Source: Bacteroidales bacterium (GTDB taxonomy: Bacteria > Bacteroidota > Bacteroidia > Bacteroidales > UBA932). From it: a stretch of DNA of 64,000 bases. How positions within the stretch are numbered: position 1 is the stretch's first letter; each line of letters begins with the position of its first letter. This document shows, in pieces, positions 43,617 through 53,254 of this stretch. The notes below the pieces were generated by a model. That model did not search any database. It was not told the DNA's origin and worked only from the letters and a program-made list of their open reading frames with translations. Position numbers and translations under genes: made by a program. The DNA lies in contig JAGCVJ010000011.1 of the NCBI GenBank assembly GCA_017962375.1, forward strand, positions 62,001 to 126,000, written 5' to 3'.

Positions 43617-43620
43617 CACA

Positions 43621-43651
43621 AAAAAAGGCAGACTAATGTCTGCCTTTTTTT
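43621..43651. terminator. Bidirectional terminator shared by tRNA-Pro and susD
   Basis: GGCAGAC and GTCTGCC form a 7-bp stem with loop TAAT. It is flanked by seven T on the plus-strand 3' side and by a matching A tract on the other side, so it works in both directions. Confidence 0.88.
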
Positions 43652-43670
43652 GTTTAAAAGGATAAAACCT

Positions 43671-45104
43671 TTACTTCTTGTAGCCTGGATTCTGCTCGAG
43701 TTCAGGATAGATGATTCTCTCATCTGAAGAGATAGGGAGCATTACCCTGTCATCACCCCAGGTAAGAGCTACGTTGTAAGGGTTATGAGGATCGTTCTTT
43801 GTGTAGTGGCCGTTACGCCTCATAAGGTCGAAGAAACGGTCACCTTCGCCGATGAGCTCCTTCTGCCTCTGGATCTCGATGTTCTCCATTGTAGCTGCGA
43901 TGCTGGTAACGGTAGGATCGGCTCTCTGGGCAACTGCGAGAAGCAGTGATGCTGCATCAGGCTTTCCGCTGTTCATTCCGGCCTCAGCTGCAATCAGGTA
44001 AGCCTCTGCAAGACGCATATACCTAGGATTGTTCAGGAAGGCGGTGAAACCAGTGTTGCCGATGAACTTTCTCAGCCAGTACTCTCCAGTATGCTTGAAT
44101 CCGGTAACAGGATCGTCATAGTCGATCCAGTTGATACGGATATCACTAGGAGTGAGGGTGAACAGGTCTCTCCAATGCTTGGTAGGAACTACAGAAGCTC
44201 CGGTGTTGTCATAGCCGAACCACAGGTTGTAGTAGAATGAACCGCCGAATCCGTTATCTCCGTCGATTGCGGACTGCAGGTTTACAAGACCTTCGAAGAT
44301 AGACTCGTCGTTTCCAACCTCTGCCCAGGATGCAAGATACTTGTCTCTTGGAATCAGAGAGTAAGGACCGCTGGTGATAACCTCTTTGGCTGCTGAGTAA
44401 GCAAGGTCATTATTGCCCTTGTAAAGAGCAACCTTAGCCTGCAGGAACTTGGCAGCCCAGTAGTTGAAGTGACCGGTGTTCTTGTCCTTTGAAAGAAGGC
44501 CAAGAGCAGTGGTAATGTCGTCCTCAATCTGAGCGTAAGTCTCAGCAACAGTGCTTCTAGGAAGTCTTGCCTCTGATGGAGAAACAGGCTCGGTGATCAG
44601 AACTGCTCCAAGAGAAGCTCCGCTGTCGAACTTGTAAGGTCTTCCATACAGTCTTGCAAGATTGAAGTAGCAGAATGCCCTAACGGCGTATGCCTCTCCA
44701 AGATAGTTGTTCTTGATGCTCATCTTTTCAGCAGGAACTTCAAGAGCGTCTATGTTCTTGATGATGGCATTTGCCCTGGTAATGGTGATGTAGAAGTTTC
44801 TCCACAGAGTGAAGTATGAATTCTGTGAAGGGTCGTAGTCGTATGAGTAGGTGATGTAGGTACCCTCACTGGCTACCAGCAGGTCTCCTCTCATGTCACC
44901 CATCTGAATCATGTAGTTGCCAAATACGGTGTAGTATTTCAATAGCGTATACATACCGTTAACGGCAACACCGGCATCCTCAAGAGTTGCAAGTGCGTTC
45001 TCGGCAACTACAGCGTCTGTAGGTTCCTTGTCCAGGAATCCCTTGCAGTTAGAAAGGGAAATGGCAAGAACTGCAACAAGTAATATGCTTAATATCTTTT
45101 TCAT
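43671..45104 (-). CDS. SusD/RagB family outer membrane lipoprotein
   Basis: A 477-residue surface lipoprotein with signal MKKILSILLVAVLAISLSNC (lipidated Cys at 20) followed by the conserved KGFLDKEPTD start of SusD proteins. The N-terminal TPR-rich core (about 80-260) and the C-terminal RMLRLAEAYLIAAEA-type helix (NPRYMRLAEAYLIAAEAGMN) are clear. It forms the lid of a nutrient-import complex with the adjacent SusC. The substrate is not predictable here, since no glycoside hydrolase, peptidase or regulator accompanies the pair. It lies 19 bases after susC. Confidence 0.95.
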   Translation of the reverse strand: MKKILSILLVAVLAISLSNCKGFLDKEPTDAVVAENALATLEDAGVAVNGMYTLLKYYTVFGNYMIQMGDMRGDLLVASEGTYITYSYDYDPSQNSYFTLWRNFYITITRANAIIKNIDALEVPAEKMSIKNNYLGEAYAVRAFCYFNLARLYGRPYKFDSGASLGAVLITEPVSPSEARLPRSTVAETYAQIEDDITTALGLLSKDKNTGHFNYWAAKFLQAKVALYKGNNDLAYSAAKEVITSGPYSLIPRDKYLASWAEVGNDESIFEGLVNLQSAIDGDNGFGGSFYYNLWFGYDNTGASVVPTKHWRDLFTLTPSDIRINWIDYDDPVTGFKHTGEYWLRKFIGNTGFTAFLNNPRYMRLAEAYLIAAEAGMNSGKPDAASLLLAVAQRADPTVTSIAATMENIEIQRQKELIGEGDRFFDLMRRNGHYTKNDPHNPYNVALTWGDDRVMLPISSDERIIYPELEQNPGYKK

Positions 45105-45123
45105 ATTTGTATAATCTTAATGG

Positions 45124-48100
45124 TTAGAAACTTACTTCAACACCGAATGACCAGGTTCTCAGAGCCGGCATACCATAGTTGTAGTATCCGTCAGACTGGA
45201 GTTCTGGCTCGCACTCAGCCTTGGAAATAGTAAGCAGGTTTGCACCTGATAGATATACGCGGGCGCCGCGGAGAGAAAGTTTCTGTACAAAGCTCTTAGG
45301 AAGATTGTAAGAAATTGTCATGTTCTTCAGTCTTGCGAAGTCGCCCTTTACGAGCATACGGGATGAGTTGTAGTAACCACCCTGGTTGTTGTCGTAGATA
45401 CGCATTGGAACGTCTGAATCTGGATTTGAAGGAGTCCAAGGATTCAGCTGAGTCTTCATGATAGGCTGTCCGAAGGTTCTGTAACCGTCGTTTGCAACCT
45501 CATCCTGAGTTGAGTTGCAGAGATAGTGGCCAACCTTGTAGGTCCAAGCCATGCTGAAGCTGAGGTCTTTCCAGCGGAAGTTAGCGTTGAAACCACCGAA
45601 GTACTTAGGCATAGCCCTCTTTCCGTGGATTACTATGTTGCTGGCATCCTGCCTTCTTGCTGGAGCGTAGTTGTATCCGTCGTAAGGCATTGCGCTTCCG
45701 TTAGGAACAACAGTACCGTCTCTCAGGGTAACGTCCTGGTCAACGATTTCTCCCTTCTCATAGAAGGAACCTTCTGCATACATAGGATAACCAGGCTTAA
45801 CGCCGTTGATTGTCTCGTTGCTCTTGTTTACTCCCAGATACTGTCTGGTGTAGAACTGATAGAAGTTGTAACCCTTCTTCCACCAGAACCATCCGCTGTT
45901 GATAGCCTCATCCTCGGTGGAGAGCTTAAGAACTTCGTTGTGAACGCGGCTCCAGTTGGCTCCTACGCTCAGTTCCATATCCTGCTGCTTGATAATGTCA
46001 ACATTTGCAGTGATCTCCCATCCGCGGTTAACCATACTACCCTTGTTCATCAGGGTTGAGCTGAATCCGGTGGTTGATGCTACAGATGCGTCAAGGAGCA
46101 GGTCTGTGGTCTTCCTGTTGAAGTACTCAACTGTGAAGGTGTACCTGTCAAAGATTGTTGCATCGATACCTACGTTCCAGTTCTTGTTCTTCTCCCAGGT
46201 CAGGTCTGTGTTGGCGATGTTGCCAGGGTAGCTGGCTCCCTCGTCACCATACTGCCAGTATTCATAAACTGCCATATAACCGTATCTCTCTGAAGGAAGA
46301 GTACCTGAAGTACCGTAAGATCCACGGATCTTGCCGTCATTCATCCAAGGGAAGCCGAGGAATTTCTCTCTTGAGAATCTCCATGTTCCGGATACTGACC
46401 AGAAGTTACCCCATCTGGTGTCAGGAGCAAGTCTGGAGGAACCGTCACGACGGAATGTTCCGGTTACATAATACTTGGAGTCGTAGTCATAGCTTGCGCT
46501 GCCGAACATTGAAAGCAGGCCTTCCTCATCGGACCATGCATAGCCCTCATCGAAGGTTGTACCCATAACACTTTCCTTTGCTCCGAAGTAGCTGAAGTCG
46601 GTCTTGCCCAGACGAAGTCTGTTGATCTTCTCTCTTTCAGCCTCCCAACCAACCATTGCAGAAACATGGTGAACGTCGAACATCTTGTCAAAGTTCAAGG
46701 TAGTAGAGCTTACAACCTTGTTGATGTTACGGTGCTTGTCAGAAGCGTAACCGTCTCCGTAAGCTGTGAAGTTAGGGTGACCATAGAGCCATCCGAACTT
46801 GTCGAGCACATACAGCCAGTCGCTTGAGAGAGTGGTCTTGAGTTTCAGGTAATCGGTGAAAGCAATTTCAGCCCATCCCTTGAGGATCATTCTGTTCTGC
46901 TTTGCATCGTTAATCTGGTTCTTGTACTGGGCAACAGGGTTGATGGTGTTGAATCTGGTTGAGAATCTTTCCTCAAAGAGCTCTCCGGTGTCCTTGTACT
47001 TGTAAGGCCATCTGTCGATGAATACGGCCTTCCACATGAACATTGGGTTGTCCTTTGAAGACCATCCGTCCTGGTGACCGTCCTGATACTGCCATGAGTA
47101 CTGCATGATACCGCCGAGTTTAAACCAGTTGGCAAGTTTAGCCTCGCCGTTTACGGTTGCAGTGAAACGCTGCAGGTAGTCAATCTTTACAACACCGTGC
47201 TGGTCTGTGTAGGAAACAGATGCGTAGATCCTGCCCTTGTCGTTACCGCCGGAAATGCTGTACTCGTAATTCTGGCTGATACCTCTCTGGAACAGAACCT
47301 TCTCCCAGTCTTTGTAGATGTACTTGTCATAGTCGAAAGCAGGATAGTACCTTGCAATCCTGTTCTCTACGTATGCGTCAATGCTTCCGTAGCTGCTCCA
47401 TGCTGAAGGGTTAGCCTCGGCATAGTTGCGGAAAGACATTCTCTGCAGAGCCTCGTTCTGAGCGTCTGAAACCATTTCCAGGTTCTTCTTGTAAGAGAAG
47501 TAGGAAACGCCTACGCTAGCCTTGAAGGTGGATACGAGATCTCCTTCCTTACCTTTCTTGGTGGTGATCAGAACCACACCGTTGGATGCCCTGGATCCGT
47601 AAAGGGAAGCTGCAGCGGCGTCCTTCAAGATGGTGATGGACTCGATGTCTGAAGGGTTGAGGTAGTTCATTGCACTGGTGGAGATGTTACCTGTACTCCA
47701 GTCTCCACTTGTTGCAGGCACACCGTCTATAACGTACAGAGGCATGTTGCTTGCGTTGAATGAACCGTAACCACGGACGCTGATCTGAACCTCGGAACCA
47801 GGCTGTCCTGAATAAGACATTGCCTGAACGCCGGCAGCTTTACCTGCCAGTGCCTGCTCGAAGCTGACAACCGGAGCGTCCTTGATAGCGTCTTGCTTTA
47901 CGACTGCTGCAGATCCTGAATAGGAACCTTTCTTTGCAGTACCGTAAGCAACTACGATGGTCTCATCCAGTCCGATGGCGTCAGAAGCCATAACGGCGTT
48001 TACCACGCTCTTTCCTCCTACAGGAATTTCAACTGTGGTATATCCTACTGAAGAGAAGACGAGAACTGCATTTGCAGGAACGTTCGGAATAACATACTTT

Positions 48101-48267
48101 CCGTTCTCGTCTGTAGCTGCGCCTGTACGGGTGCCCTTTACCATAACATTTGCGCCAGGGATAGGGCCTCCGTCTTCTTTAGCGGTTACCGTTCCGGTAA
48201 CCCTGTTCTGTGCGAGCGCCATTGTAGAAACAAGGGCCGCCAAAACAAATAGTAAGACCTTTTTCAT
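45124..48267 (-). CDS. SusC/RagA family TonB-dependent outer membrane transporter
   Basis: The ATG at 48267 gives 1047 residues with a signal peptide MKKVLLFVLAALVSTMALAQ. A carboxypeptidase-regulatory-like domain (about 21-105, RVTGTVTAKEDGGPIPGAN) precedes the plug (about 115-230, with DETIVVAYGTAKKGSYSGSA) and the 22-strand barrel, which ends with the typical aromatic residue in FGVEVSF. The longer reading to 48339 crosses the -7 element and is rejected. The protein imports a ligand with its SusD partner, powered by TonB. No anti-sigma or hybrid regulator is encoded nearby. Confidence 0.96.
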   Translation of the reverse strand: MKKVLLFVLAALVSTMALAQNRVTGTVTAKEDGGPIPGANVMVKGTRTGAATDENGKYVIPNVPANAVLVFSSVGYTTVEIPVGGKSVVNAVMASDAIGLDETIVVAYGTAKKGSYSGSAAVVKQDAIKDAPVVSFEQALAGKAAGVQAMSYSGQPGSEVQISVRGYGSFNASNMPLYVIDGVPATSGDWSTGNISTSAMNYLNPSDIESITILKDAAAASLYGSRASNGVVLITTKKGKEGDLVSTFKASVGVSYFSYKKNLEMVSDAQNEALQRMSFRNYAEANPSAWSSYGSIDAYVENRIARYYPAFDYDKYIYKDWEKVLFQRGISQNYEYSISGGNDKGRIYASVSYTDQHGVVKIDYLQRFTATVNGEAKLANWFKLGGIMQYSWQYQDGHQDGWSSKDNPMFMWKAVFIDRWPYKYKDTGELFEERFSTRFNTINPVAQYKNQINDAKQNRMILKGWAEIAFTDYLKLKTTLSSDWLYVLDKFGWLYGHPNFTAYGDGYASDKHRNINKVVSSTTLNFDKMFDVHHVSAMVGWEAEREKINRLRLGKTDFSYFGAKESVMGTTFDEGYAWSDEEGLLSMFGSASYDYDSKYYVTGTFRRDGSSRLAPDTRWGNFWSVSGTWRFSREKFLGFPWMNDGKIRGSYGTSGTLPSERYGYMAVYEYWQYGDEGASYPGNIANTDLTWEKNKNWNVGIDATIFDRYTFTVEYFNRKTTDLLLDASVASTTGFSSTLMNKGSMVNRGWEITANVDIIKQQDMELSVGANWSRVHNEVLKLSTEDEAINSGWFWWKKGYNFYQFYTRQYLGVNKSNETINGVKPGYPMYAEGSFYEKGEIVDQDVTLRDGTVVPNGSAMPYDGYNYAPARRQDASNIVIHGKRAMPKYFGGFNANFRWKDLSFSMAWTYKVGHYLCNSTQDEVANDGYRTFGQPIMKTQLNPWTPSNPDSDVPMRIYDNNQGGYYNSSRMLVKGDFARLKNMTISYNLPKSFVQKLSLRGARVYLSGANLLTISKAECEPELQSDGYYNYGMPALRTWSFGVEVSF

Positions 48268-48302
48268 TGGATAATTTTTAGTTAGTAAATAGGTTTGCTG
48301 AA

Positions 48303-48310
48303 CAAATATA
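48303..48310 (-). promoter_or_regulatory. -7 element upstream of the susC gene
   Basis: TATATTTG on the minus strand lies 35 bases before the ATG at 48267. The 48268-48409 region otherwise holds AT-rich sequence in which I see no gene. Confidence 0.6.
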
Positions 48311-48410
48311 CCAAAAAATGAAACAAAAAAGTAACACAATAAGTACTTTTTTGCAATTATTTTTAATTGTTTCGTGCAACGTTTTGGGCAGAGCCTGCAT
48401 CGCAGAGCAT

Positions 48411-48441
48411 AAAAAACAGGTTCCGGAACCCCGAAACCTGT
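48411..48441 (-). terminator. Rho-independent terminator after der
   Basis: An 11-bp stem (ACAGGTTTCGG / CCGGAACCTGT on the minus strand, one wobble) with a GGTT loop is followed by TTTTTTATG. It ends the engB-prs-nadE-der transcript. Confidence 0.85.
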
Positions 48442-48469
48442 AATAGTTTGTAACTAAGCTATTCCAAAA

Positions 48470-49783
48470 TCACTTCTGCTTGAAGTAGATGTTCACAGGG
48501 CATCCCTTGAAGTTGAACTTCTCCCTTAACCTGTTCTCCAAGAAGCGTTTATAAGGATCGCGAATATATTGCGGAAGGTTGCACCAGAAAGCGAATGAAG
48601 GCACTTTAGTAGGCAGCTGTGTTATATATTTTATCTTCACTTCCTTGCCTTTGTACATAGGCGGCTGATGCTCTTCTATTTCCGGCATAAGCGCATCGTT
48701 GAGTTTTTTCCAGTCCAGCTTGCGGGAGTAGTTTTCGTAAACTTCCATTGCCTGCTGGAGCACCTCGTGGATTCTCTGCTTGTTGATCACCGATGTGAAA
48801 ACCACCGGAACATCCGTGAACGGGGCAGTCTTGGAGAGGATATCCTGCGTGAAGTTTTTCATGGTCATAGTGTCTTTCTCGATCAGGTCCCACTTGTTGA
48901 CCACAATCACGCATCCCTTGCCGTTTTTCTGGATGAGGTAGAAGATGTTCAGGTCCTGGGCCTGGATGCCTTCGGTGGCGTCTATCATCAGTATGCACAC
49001 ATCTGAATTCTCTATGCTTCTTATGGCTCTCATCACCGAATAGAATTCCAGGTCTTCATTCACCTTGTTCTTTTTCCTCATTCCGGCGGTGTCCACCAGC
49101 AGGAAGTCGTACCCGAACTTGTTGTAGCGGGTGGTGATGGAGTCTCTGGTGGTGCCGGCTACCGGTGTCACGATGTTTCTTTCCTCTCCGAGCAGGGCGT
49201 TGGTCATAGACGACTTGCCCACATTCGGCCTTCCCACTATGGTGATTCTCGGCAGATCTAAGGTTTCCACCGTGCCGCCGAGGGCGTTGGCTTTCTCCAG
49301 CTCCTCCACCAGGCGGTCCAGAAGGTCTCCTGTTCCGCCTCCGCTGGCGGAAGCAATTACAACCGGCTCTCCAAGGCCGAAGGCGTTGAACTCGTATGTA
49401 CCGTAGATCTTGGCTCCGGAATCTACCTTGTTGACTGCCAGCACTACAGGCTTGTCGCTTTTCCTGAGTATCTTGGCTATGGACTCGTCATAGTCTGTGA
49501 TTCCAGTGTCCACATCGCAGAGGAAAAGTATGACATCCGCCTCTTCTATGGCGGCCATTACCTGCTTGCGGATTTCGGTCTCGAAAACGTCATCTGAATT
49601 GGTGGTGTAGCCGCCGGTGTCTATAACGGAAAATGTCTTGCCGCACCACTCGCACTTGCCATAGTGGCGGTCTCTGGTAACTCCGGCCGTTTCATCTACA
49701 ATTGCTCTGCGCTGGCCAACCAGACGGTTGAAAAGCGTGGACTTGCCTACGTTCGGCCTTCCTACTATAGCTACTATTCCCAT
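48470..49783 (-). CDS. der: Ribosome assembly GTPase Der (EngA)
   Basis: A 437-residue protein with two tandem GTPase domains and a C-terminal KH-like domain. G1 motifs are [14 protein letters not shown] (about 8-21) and [15 protein letters not shown] (about 183), G3 motifs are DTGGY and DTAGM, and G4 motifs are NKVD and NKWD. It acts in 50S subunit maturation. It is the last gene of the run starting at engB, so two ribosome-assembly GTPases bracket this operon. Confidence 0.97.
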   Translation of the reverse strand: MGIVAIVGRPNVGKSTLFNRLVGQRRAIVDETAGVTRDRHYGKCEWCGKTFSVIDTGGYTTNSDDVFETEIRKQVMAAIEEADVILFLCDVDTGITDYDESIAKILRKSDKPVVLAVNKVDSGAKIYGTYEFNAFGLGEPVVIASASGGGTGDLLDRLVEELEKANALGGTVETLDLPRITIVGRPNVGKSSMTNALLGEERNIVTPVAGTTRDSITTRYNKFGYDFLLVDTAGMRKKNKVNEDLEFYSVMRAIRSIENSDVCILMIDATEGIQAQDLNIFYLIQKNGKGCVIVVNKWDLIEKDTMTMKNFTQDILSKTAPFTDVPVVFTSVINKQRIHEVLQQAMEVYENYSRKLDWKKLNDALMPEIEEHQPPMYKGKEVKIKYITQLPTKVPSFAFWCNLPQYIRDPYKRFLENRLREKFNFKGCPVNIYFKQK

Positions 49784-49790
49784 ATTGTAA

Positions 49791-50087
49791 TTATCTGTTA
49801 ATCAGTTCTTTTAATTTGCACGCCACATCGCAGCTCTCGCATTCGTAGTCGGGATGTGTTTTTCTCAGGCCTTTTTTGCCTGTAACTTTTATGTGGGAGG
49901 ACTTGCCCCAGATCCTCTCGTCCTCCTCTCTCATGCACACGATTCCTCTCTTGCGCAGTTCCTTGCTGTGACCTACTTCGGAATCGGGAAAACGGCCGTC
50001 TTTGCGGAAGATGATGTTGAAGCAAAGGCCGAAAACGCACAGTCCCAAAATCAGGACAGACAATAGGATCACATATAAAGTGTTCAT
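49791..50087 (-). CDS. Small single-pass membrane protein with conserved cysteines
   Basis: A 98-residue protein with one N-terminal membrane helix (about 4-26, containing two Cys) and a basic soluble part. Four cysteines follow the helix: C in GIVCMREED and three in the end [11 protein letters not shown], giving a CxxCxxxC arrangement that could bind a metal or an Fe-S centre. Proteins with this [19 protein letters not shown] core occur in other Bacteroidota next to housekeeping genes, but I cannot assign a role. It lies seven bases before der and six after nadE. Confidence 0.75.
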   Translation of the reverse strand: MNTLYVILLSVLILGLCVFGLCFNIIFRKDGRFPDSEVGHSKELRKRGIVCMREEDERIWGKSSHIKVTGKKGLRKTHPDYECESCDVACKLKELINR

Positions 50088-50093
50088 ACAAGG

Positions 50094-50942
50094 CTATTTG
50101 AGAAGGCACTTCTCCTTGTAGACCACCGGAGCGGAACTGATGTTCAGAATCGGCGGTATCTGGTGTATCTTGAACGACGACTTTCCTATCAGCGAGCTTA
50201 TCCTGTCCAGAAGCTCTTTGCTGTAGCCTTCTTCCCGGAGCTGGGCGAAGGTCTTGCCGCCTTCGTTTACCTCGTAGAGGATAGGGTCGAGTATGTCGTA
50301 GTCCGGAAGAGAGTCGGAGTCTTTCTGGCCAGGCCTGAGTTCTGCGGAAGGGGCCTTGGTCAGGGTGGAAATAGGTATTATCTCCCTCTCCGAGTTGATG
50401 TCGTAAGCCAGTTCGTAAACGTCTCCCTTGTAGAGGTCAGCAATCACCATCATGGCTCCTGCAAGGTCTCCGTAGAGGGTGCCGTAGCCGGTGCACAGCT
50501 CGCTCTTGTTGGAGGTGTTCAGAACCAGGGCGTTGAACTTGTTGGAGTATGCCATCAGTATGGTGCCCCTGATCCTGGCCTGGAGGTTTTCTTCGGTGAC
50601 GCTCCATTCTCTCCTGTCCTTGAAAACCGGTTCAAGGGATTTCATGAACTTGTGGTAGATTTCGGAGATAGGCACCACCTCATATCCGATTCCCAGGTTT
50701 TCTGCCAGATCCACCGCATCCTGCACAGAATGCAGGGTGGAAAAGTCGCTCGGAAGCATAATGCCGTGCACATTCTCGCTTCCCAGAGCCTCTACGGCCA
50801 GGGCGGCCACCACGGCGGAGTCTATGCCTCCGGACAGTCCGAGGACAGCCTTCTGCATATTGCATCCTTCAAAGTAGGAGCGGATGCCTCCAACCAGCTT
50901 CCGCCGGATTTCTTCAATAGTGAATTCTTTGTGGATCAGCAT
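50094..50942 (-). CDS. nadE: NH3-dependent NAD+ synthetase
   Basis: A 282-residue enzyme making NAD from nicotinate adenine dinucleotide, ATP and ammonia. The ATP-pyrophosphatase loop is LSGGIDSAVVAALA, followed by MLPSDFSTLHSVQDA and the conserved ARIRGTILMAYSN and TSNKSELCTGYGTLYGDLAGAM segments. It lacks the glutaminase domain, so it should use free ammonia. It lies 19 bases after prs, so two enzymes using or making phosphoribosyl and NAD precursors are adjacent. Confidence 0.96.
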   Translation of the reverse strand: MLIHKEFTIEEIRRKLVGGIRSYFEGCNMQKAVLGLSGGIDSAVVAALAVEALGSENVHGIMLPSDFSTLHSVQDAVDLAENLGIGYEVVPISEIYHKFMKSLEPVFKDRREWSVTEENLQARIRGTILMAYSNKFNALVLNTSNKSELCTGYGTLYGDLAGAMMVIADLYKGDVYELAYDINSEREIIPISTLTKAPSAELRPGQKDSDSLPDYDILDPILYEVNEGGKTFAQLREEGYSKELLDRISSLIGKSSFKIHQIPPILNISSAPVVYKEKCLLK

Positions 50943-50961
50943 AGTAAGGAATCAGCTATAA

Positions 50962-51906
50962 TTAATACATCAGGGTGTTTCCGAAAGATTTGTCGCGATA
51001 AACCTTGTCTATCACGTCTCCGAACAGCTCTGCTACCGATATCACCTTGATCTTGCTGGTATCGGCTCCTTCAGGCGCCCTGAGAGGGATGGTGTCCGTT
51101 ACAACCAGTTCCTCCAGAGGGGAGGAGGCGATATGCTCGTAGGCGGCTCCGGAAAGCACAGGATGGGTGGCAAAGGCTCTCACGCTCTTGGCTCCCTTTT
51201 CCATCAGCATCTTGGATGCCTTGCAGAGAGTTCCTGCGGTATCCACCATATCGTCAACTATAACGATGTTTCGGCCTTCCACCTCGCCGATGGCTGTCAT
51301 CGAGCCCACTACGTTTGCCCTTTCCCTGCTCTTGTGGCAGATGATCATAGGGCAGCCGATGATTCTGGAGTAGGCGTTCACTCTCTTGGCGCTTCCCATG
51401 TCAGGCGAAGCAATGGAAAGGTCTTCCAGCTTGAGGCTTCTCAGATATGGCAGGAATATGGAACTTGCGTAGATATGGTCAACCGGGAAGTCGAAGAAGC
51501 CCTGGATCTGGTCTGCGTGGAGGTCTGCGGTCATAATGCGGTCGCAGCCGGAAGCTGCCAGCAGATTTGCCACCAGCTTGGCTCCGATAGACACTCTCGG
51601 ACGGTCTTTGCGGTCTTGCCTGGCCCATCCGAAGTAAGGCATAACGGCCACTACCTTGTATGCCGAGGCCCTTTTGGCCGCGTCAATCATAAGCAGCAGT
51701 TCCATCAGGTTTTCCATCGGCGGGAAAGTGGAGCAGACGATGAATACGGCCACGCCTCTGACAGTTTCCAGGTAGATAGGCTGGAATTCCCCGTCGCTGA
51801 AGACGGTAACATCAGACTTGCCAAGTTCCAGATTAAGCGATTTTGAAATTCGCTCAGCCAGGTATCTGGAGTTTCTGGTTGAGAAAATCTTGATTGGATG
51901 TTCCAT
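50962..51906 (-). CDS. prs: Ribose-phosphate pyrophosphokinase (PRPP synthetase)
   Basis: A 314-residue enzyme producing PRPP from ribose 5-phosphate and ATP for nucleotide, His, Trp and NAD synthesis. It has the ATP region GEFQPIYLETVRG, the flexible loop start YFGWARQDRKDRPR, and the PRPP loop IVIVDDMVDTAGTLCKA. MTADLHADQIQGFFDFPVDH is the family signature. One base separates its ATG from the engB stop. Confidence 0.97.
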   Translation of the reverse strand: MEHPIKIFSTRNSRYLAERISKSLNLELGKSDVTVFSDGEFQPIYLETVRGVAVFIVCSTFPPMENLMELLLMIDAAKRASAYKVVAVMPYFGWARQDRKDRPRVSIGAKLVANLLAASGCDRIMTADLHADQIQGFFDFPVDHIYASSIFLPYLRSLKLEDLSIASPDMGSAKRVNAYSRIIGCPMIICHKSRERANVVGSMTAIGEVEGRNIVIVDDMVDTAGTLCKASKMLMEKGAKSVRAFATHPVLSGAAYEHIASSPLEELVVTDTIPLRAPEGADTSKIKVISVAELFGDVIDKVYRDKSFGNTLMY

Positions 51907-51907
51907 A

Positions 51908-52552
51908 TTATTTCTTCTCTTGTTTTTTTGCTTCTTTAAAAAGGTTCAGCGCCTGTTCCATGTGGGCTATTATCTCCTCCTTTCCCGTTCCTTTCTCAGA
52001 CGAACTTACGAACATCGGGGGCAGTTCCTCCCAATACTCTAACAATGACTTCTTTACGCTCTCGATATTCTTCTGGAGCTCGTTTTTTCCCGGTTTGTCT
52101 GATTTTGTAAAGATAATGGAAAAAGGAATACCTTCTTCACCCAGGGCCGTAATAAAGTCAAGATCTATCTGCTGGAGGGTGTGGCGGGAATCCAGCAGCA
52201 CAAACAGCGTGGCCAGCTCCTGGGACCCTCCGATGAACTCGTTGTTCATCCTGGCCAGCTCGGTTCTCTGCTTGCCTGAAATCTTGGCGTAGCCATATCC
52301 CGGCAAATCTACCAGGTACCAGCTATCGTTGATAAGGAAATGGTTTACAGATATTGTCTTGCCCGGAGAAGAGCTGGTTCTGGCCAGCTCCTTGCCCTTG
52401 GTGATCTTCTCGGCGCCAGTGCACAGCATGTTTATCAGGGAAGACTTTCCCACGTTGGAGCGCCCTATGAAGGCTATTTCCGGGAATCTCTTGCCCGGCC
52501 TGCCTTTCAAGGTGGTGCTGCTTCCTGCGAATGCCGCCTTCTTGATTTTCAT
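51908..52552 (-). CDS. engB: Ribosome biogenesis GTPase EngB (YsxC/YihA)
   Basis: The ATG at 52552 gives 214 residues; an ATG at 52573 overlaps the -7 element and is rejected. The GTPase has G1 IGRSNVGKSSLINML, G2 threonine in TSSSPGKTISVNHF, G3 VDLPGYGYAK and G4 TKSDK. It acts in late 50S assembly. It is the first gene of the engB-prs-nadE-small membrane protein-der run. Confidence 0.95.
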   Translation of the reverse strand: MKIKKAAFAGSSTTLKGRPGKRFPEIAFIGRSNVGKSSLINMLCTGAEKITKGKELARTSSSPGKTISVNHFLINDSWYLVDLPGYGYAKISGKQRTELARMNNEFIGGSQELATLFVLLDSRHTLQQIDLDFITALGEEGIPFSIIFTKSDKPGKNELQKNIESVKKSLLEYWEELPPMFVSSSEKGTGKEEIIAHMEQALNLFKEAKKQEKK

Positions 52553-52570
52553 ACCTGAAATGTTTGGCCA

Positions 52571-52578
52571 CAAATTTA
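52571..52578 (-). promoter_or_regulatory. -7 element upstream of engB
   Basis: TAAATTTG on the minus strand lies 18 bases before the engB ATG and fixes the start choice. Confidence 0.55.
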
Positions 52579-52611
52579 AGAAAAAGGAAGCGGATTTGTT
52601 TTGTTATTTCC

Positions 52612-52619
52612 TATTTTTG
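52612..52619 (+). promoter_or_regulatory. -7 element upstream of the 52664 lipoprotein
   Basis: TATTTTTG lies 44 bases before the ATG and is divergent from the engB element. Confidence 0.5.
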
Positions 52620-52663
52620 CACAACAAAATTTATCGGGACAACAACATTAACAAATAACAACA

Positions 52664-53245
52664 ATGAAAAAAGTATTCGCAAAATCCATTTTGTTCTCAG
52701 CGATGGCTTTGGCCCTGGCCTTGGCTTCATGCAAGAACAACGAGCCGAAAGACCAGCCTGAGGCAGCAACTCCAGACAAGGCTCTTGTAGCCGCTGCCGA
52801 GAACAACATCAGCGCCCACCAGGATGATATCCAGCTTTTGTGGGATTTAAGCTATGGAAATGACAGGAAGATTGCCAACTACTATCTTGCCGGCAACGAT
52901 GTATTCATCAGCACTGAAGACGGCAAGGACGCTTACCTTCTCTATTTCTACAAGGATCTTAAAGACGCCGACAACTTTGACGGGATCCCTGTTACCGAAG
53001 GCCAGGACGTTTCATTCCAGGGCAATGCAGTGGTAGTTAATGCTTTTGGCCGTACTACCTATTTCGAGAAGACCGAAAACGAGGGTTTCAACCTGCTCTT
53101 CTCAGTTACTGAGAAGGACGGAAAGAAAGTCTTCACCAACGAAGACGGCGAGCCTTACGATGAAAAAGAGGCCCAGGCTTTCATAGACAAGATCAGCGCT
53201 GAGCCTGTTGCAAAGCTTGCCGACATCCTCAACAAGTGGAAGTAA
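52664..53245 (+). CDS. Lipoprotein of unknown function
   Basis: A 193-residue protein with a lipoprotein signal (MKKVFAKSILFSAMALALALASC, Cys about 23) and a charged linker to residue 45. The mature part is one acidic alpha/beta domain with YYLAGNDVFISTEDGKD and FQGNAVVVNAFGRTTYFEK, ending in an amphipathic helix. I do not recognise a family. It is convergent with the frameshifted repeat gene, and no terminator is evident between them. Confidence 0.75.
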   Translation: MKKVFAKSILFSAMALALALASCKNNEPKDQPEAATPDKALVAAAENNISAHQDDIQLLWDLSYGNDRKIANYYLAGNDVFISTEDGKDAYLLYFYKDLKDADNFDGIPVTEGQDVSFQGNAVVVNAFGRTTYFEKTENEGFNLLFSVTEKDGKKVFTNEDGEPYDEKEAQAFIDKISAEPVAKLADILNKWK

Positions 53246-53254
53246 ACCGCCAGA

